Below are positions 3,492 to 5,573 of a DNA stretch of 5,573 nucleotides, in pieces; the stretch's first letter is position 1, and every line of letters starts with the position of its first letter. The stretch spans positions 1-5,573 of the forward strand of contig CACZQT010000138.1 in assembly GCA_902783295.1 (NCBI GenBank), in the 5' to 3' direction. The stretch comes from an uncultured Lachnospiraceae bacterium. GTDB taxonomy: Bacteria > Bacillota > Clostridia > Lachnospirales > Lachnospiraceae. A model generated the notes under the pieces. The model had not been told where the DNA came from. It was given only the letters and a program-made list of their open reading frames with translations, and ran no database searches. The position numbers and the translations under genes are program-made.

Positions 3492-5573
3492 TTATTCTAC
3501 CGTCACCTTCACCTTTGCGCAGATTCCGTTCTGTGCATAGGCGTAAATGGTACAGGTTCCTGTCCCGACAGCTTTAATCTTTCCCTTGCTGACGGTTGCC
3601 ACGGAAATATCGCTGGATTCCCAGGCAGTCGCCCGGTGCTTCTTCACCTTCAGCTTTCCGGTTTTCACGGTTGCTTTTACAGTTGCACTCTTCCCTTTCT
3701 TCAGAGTCAGCGTCTTTTTATTCAGGGAAATGGATGTGGCATTGCCGACCTTGCCTCCGCTCGTAGCCACATGAATGGTCTTCGAAGAAGCCAGCACTTT
3801 GCTTCCGTTCACAGCTACGACAAGGTATTTATAATACTTCCCTTTTGTCAGTTTCTTCTGCGTCCAGCTGGTCTTGCTCTTCCCCACGCTGGTCAGCTTT
3901 TTGTATTTCTTTCCCTTACCACAGGCATTTCCGTAGATGATGTATTTCTTCGCGCCTTTTACCTTCTTCCAGCTTACTTTTACGGAAGTGGAGGATTTCG
4001 CCGCGCCTTTCGCCTGCAGCAGCGAGAAGGTAGCGCCTTTCACGTCTTTAGTATCGTCCTTGACGGCAGTAATCCTGTCGTTTACTTCTGTCAGTTTACC
4101 GGGATTCTCCGGAGTATTGTCTCCCGCAGGACGTGCAGCTGCTTTCGTTTCTGCCGTCCCCGGCTGCGTGGATGGCTGTCCGGGTGCCGGTTCCTCAGGT
4201 CCGGGCTGGGGCTGCGCAGATGTCGGATCTGTGGAGCCGGGCTGTGCAGGCGCCGGATCTGCAGCAGATGATTTTTTGCGGATCGTAAAGCTGCCATCCT
4301 GCGTTCCGGTGTAATTCCCCTTTCCTTCCACAGTCACGCCGGCGGTGCCGGCATTGGTATTGTTCCGGTACTCTTTTACCGTATAATCGATATCCTTCTG
4401 AAGCGTTTTCCCTTTCAGCACGACTGCCGGAACGGGCTTCAGCGCCTTGCCGGTATACTCCTGCTCCGGAACGGTAACGGCCGCGCCGCTCAGGGACAGC
4501 GGTCTAATCTCATATTTCGCCGGTGTACCGGTTACAGCCCCGAAAACTTCATCTGCCGCGGCATCCGCTTTCATATAGTAGACGCCGGCGTTCACCGGAA
4601 TACCGCCGGCGGCCGCCGCCCCGTTCACTGCAGATGTCAGTTTCGAGCACGCTTCATCCGTATAAAACTGTACTGCTCCCAGTTTCCCGGTTGTTGCCGC
4701 CGCTTTCGCCTCCGGTACCTGGCCGGCTGCTCCGCTGTAGGTCAGAGAGACATCCTCCATGGTAACGGCTGCCAGTGTATAACGGATTTTATTCGCTTCC
4801 GCATAGGTCCTGGCGGCGCTGCCTGCTTCGCAATGAATATTGGCGTAAATGACAGGAAGTCCGCTGCCGATCCAGGTCCAGCCGGTATCAAACACACTCT
4901 CTCCGAAAGATGTCAGCGTGGCCGGCACCGCCACTCTGCGGAGCTTGTCGTTTCCATAGAAAGCTCTGTCCTTCAGCGTGGCAACCCCCCGCTCCAGCAC
5001 CGCTTCCTCCAGATTATCCAGATAGGCAAACGTTCTCTCGGAAACCTGGGTGATACCCGCTTTTACCACCACTTTGGTGACCTTATCATCTATCGCCTGC
5101 AGGGCAGAAGAGGCCAGATTTTCATACAGTGCCCCGCTGCCGGATACCGTCAGGACGCCATCCTCAAAATCCCATACGGCGTTTTTCCCGGCCAGGCGGT
5201 ATACCTTTTTCGCGAAATCACCGGTCGACGCATCGATTGTATAGAAAGCCACCGTCCCGGCATCCGACGCGTAGAAAACCACTTTTCCGTTTTTCACCAC
5301 AGGCACGCAGCAGGAAATGGCCGCCGGCCGGGTGAATACGCGGCTGATGGTCTCCCCGTTCCCGTTCAGGAAGACATAATGCAGCACATGGCTGCTCAGG
5401 GAATCATATTCCCCGGCGCCTGCCATGCTGTCATCTTTCCCGCTCTCCCAGCTCACCATAAACCGGTCATCGGAAATCTTCGTCAGATAAACGCCCTTGT
5501 AACCGCCCCGTACATCATCCGATGTCAGCCATCGGAAAGAAGTCGCTCCTTCGCTGAAATTGTCCATGGGAGT
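3492..5573 (-). CDS. Large surface protein with BspA-like LRR and Ig-like/FN3 domains, N-terminus missing
   Basis: The frame is still open at the right edge (Thr-Pro precede the Met at 5567), so the start and signal peptide lie outside. Numbering from that Met, 691 residues are visible. About 1-126 look like the end of a beta-propeller-like region. About 127-268 form a BspA-like leucine-rich region, opening W-D-F-E-D-G-V-L-T-V-S-G-S-G and containing L-x-x-x-A-F-Y repeats. About 269-430 are two Ig-like stalk modules, the second with Y-T-G-K-A-L-K-P and G-K-G-N-Y-T-G. About 431-490 are a Pro/Gln/Glu/Thr-rich linker. About 520-601 are a Lys-rich fibronectin-III-like domain with V-S-W-K-K-V-K-G-A-K. 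About 608-691 are a Big_2 domain ending at the stop. No LPxTG, SLH or membrane helix occurs at the C-terminus, so attachment is unknown. Likely role: adhesion, matrix or glycan contact, by family; no catalytic motif is visible. Followed by the hydrolase. Confidence 0.88.
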   Translation of the reverse strand, partial: TPMDNFSEGATSFRWLTSDDVRGGYKGVYLTKISDDRFMVSWESGKDDSMAGAGEYDSLSSHVLHYVFLNGNGETISRVFTRPAAISCCVPVVKNGKVVFYASDAGTVAFYTIDASTGDFAKKVYRLAGKNAVWDFEDGVLTVSGSGALYENLASSALQAIDDKVTKVVVKAGITQVSERTFAYLDNLEEAVLERGVATLKDRAFYGNDKLRRVAVPATLTSFGESVFDTGWTWIGSGLPVIYANIHCEAGSAARTYAEANKIRYTLAAVTMEDVSLTYSGAAGQVPEAKAAATTGKLGAVQFYTDEACSKLTSAVNGAAAAGGIPVNAGVYYMKADAAADEVFGAVTGTPAKYEIRPLSLSGAAVTVPEQEYTGKALKPVPAVVLKGKTLQKDIDYTVKEYRNNTNAGTAGVTVEGKGNYTGTQDGSFTIRKKSSAADPAPAQPGSTDPTSAQPQPGPEEPAPGQPSTQPGTAETKAAARPAGDNTPENPGKLTEVNDRITAVKDDTKDVKGATFSLLQAKGAAKSSTSVKVSWKKVKGAKKYIIYGNACGKGKKYKKLTSVGKSKTSWTQKKLTKGKYYKYLVVAVNGSKVLASSKTIHVATSGGKVGNATSISLNKKTLTLKKGKSATVKATVKTGKLKVKKHRATAWESSDISVATVSKGKIKAVGTGTCTIYAYAQNGICAKVKVTVE

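Noticed and set aside
4140..4270. Repetitive GC-rich stretch as a possible tandem repeat or CRISPR-like array
   Set aside because: It is the coding sequence of the proline-rich linker; units vary in length and there are no regular spacers.
3126..4271. Long plus-strand open frame of 381 codons
   Set aside because: It spans two convincing minus-strand genes and the junction between them, its translation is Arg/Cys/His/Phe-rich with no family features, and the opposing frames encode recognisable domains.
4583..4612. Two CGCCGGCG palindromes 20 bp apart
   Set aside because: They lie inside the surface-protein gene and are explained by Ala/Gly codons in a GC-rich stretch; no other signal supports a site.

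Overview
The window reads as ordinary chromosome of an anaerobic, gut-type Firmicute, most likely Clostridia and perhaps Lachnospiraceae. The reasons are AGGAGG-type ribosome binding sites, a queT gene behind what looks like a preQ1 riboswitch, a BspA-like/Ig-like surface protein typical of that group, and base composition by eye a little over half G+C. This placement is inference from gene content, with no phylogenetic test behind it.

Layout. Positions 1-1661 (minus strand) hold a polar amino-acid ABC importer operon in the order substrate-binding protein (1661-834), permease (737-90), ATPase (68 and on past the left edge). The gap between the binding-protein and permease genes carries a perfect 14-bp inverted repeat. 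Positions 1662-1917 are a divergent regulatory region with one extended -10 type promoter for each direction. The plus-strand leader ends in a candidate preQ1-I aptamer next to the Shine-Dalgarno of queT (1918-2409), which encodes the membrane S component of a queuosine-precursor ECF transporter. Positions 2410-2585 form a compact island of hairpins between convergent genes: a strong, probably bidirectional terminator, an 18-19 bp perfect palindrome, a GC-rich dyad segment and a last 9-bp hairpin touching the next stop codon. Positions 2586-5573 (minus strand) carry a two-gene unit. A large surface protein runs in from beyond the right edge and ends at 3492. It is followed 12 nt later by a membrane-anchored alpha/beta hydrolase with an intact Ser-Asp-His triad.

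The three units look functionally independent: amino-acid uptake, queuosine-precursor salvage, and a cell-surface protein with a tethered hydrolase. I see no phage genes, transposase, CRISPR array, tRNA, rRNA or defence system. The points most worth a second look are the unusual loop of the preQ1 aptamer, a substrate-binding protein with no lipobox but an acidic C-terminal tail, the intercistronic palindrome in the ABC operon, and the palindrome cluster downstream of queT. None of these amounts to a clearly new system.
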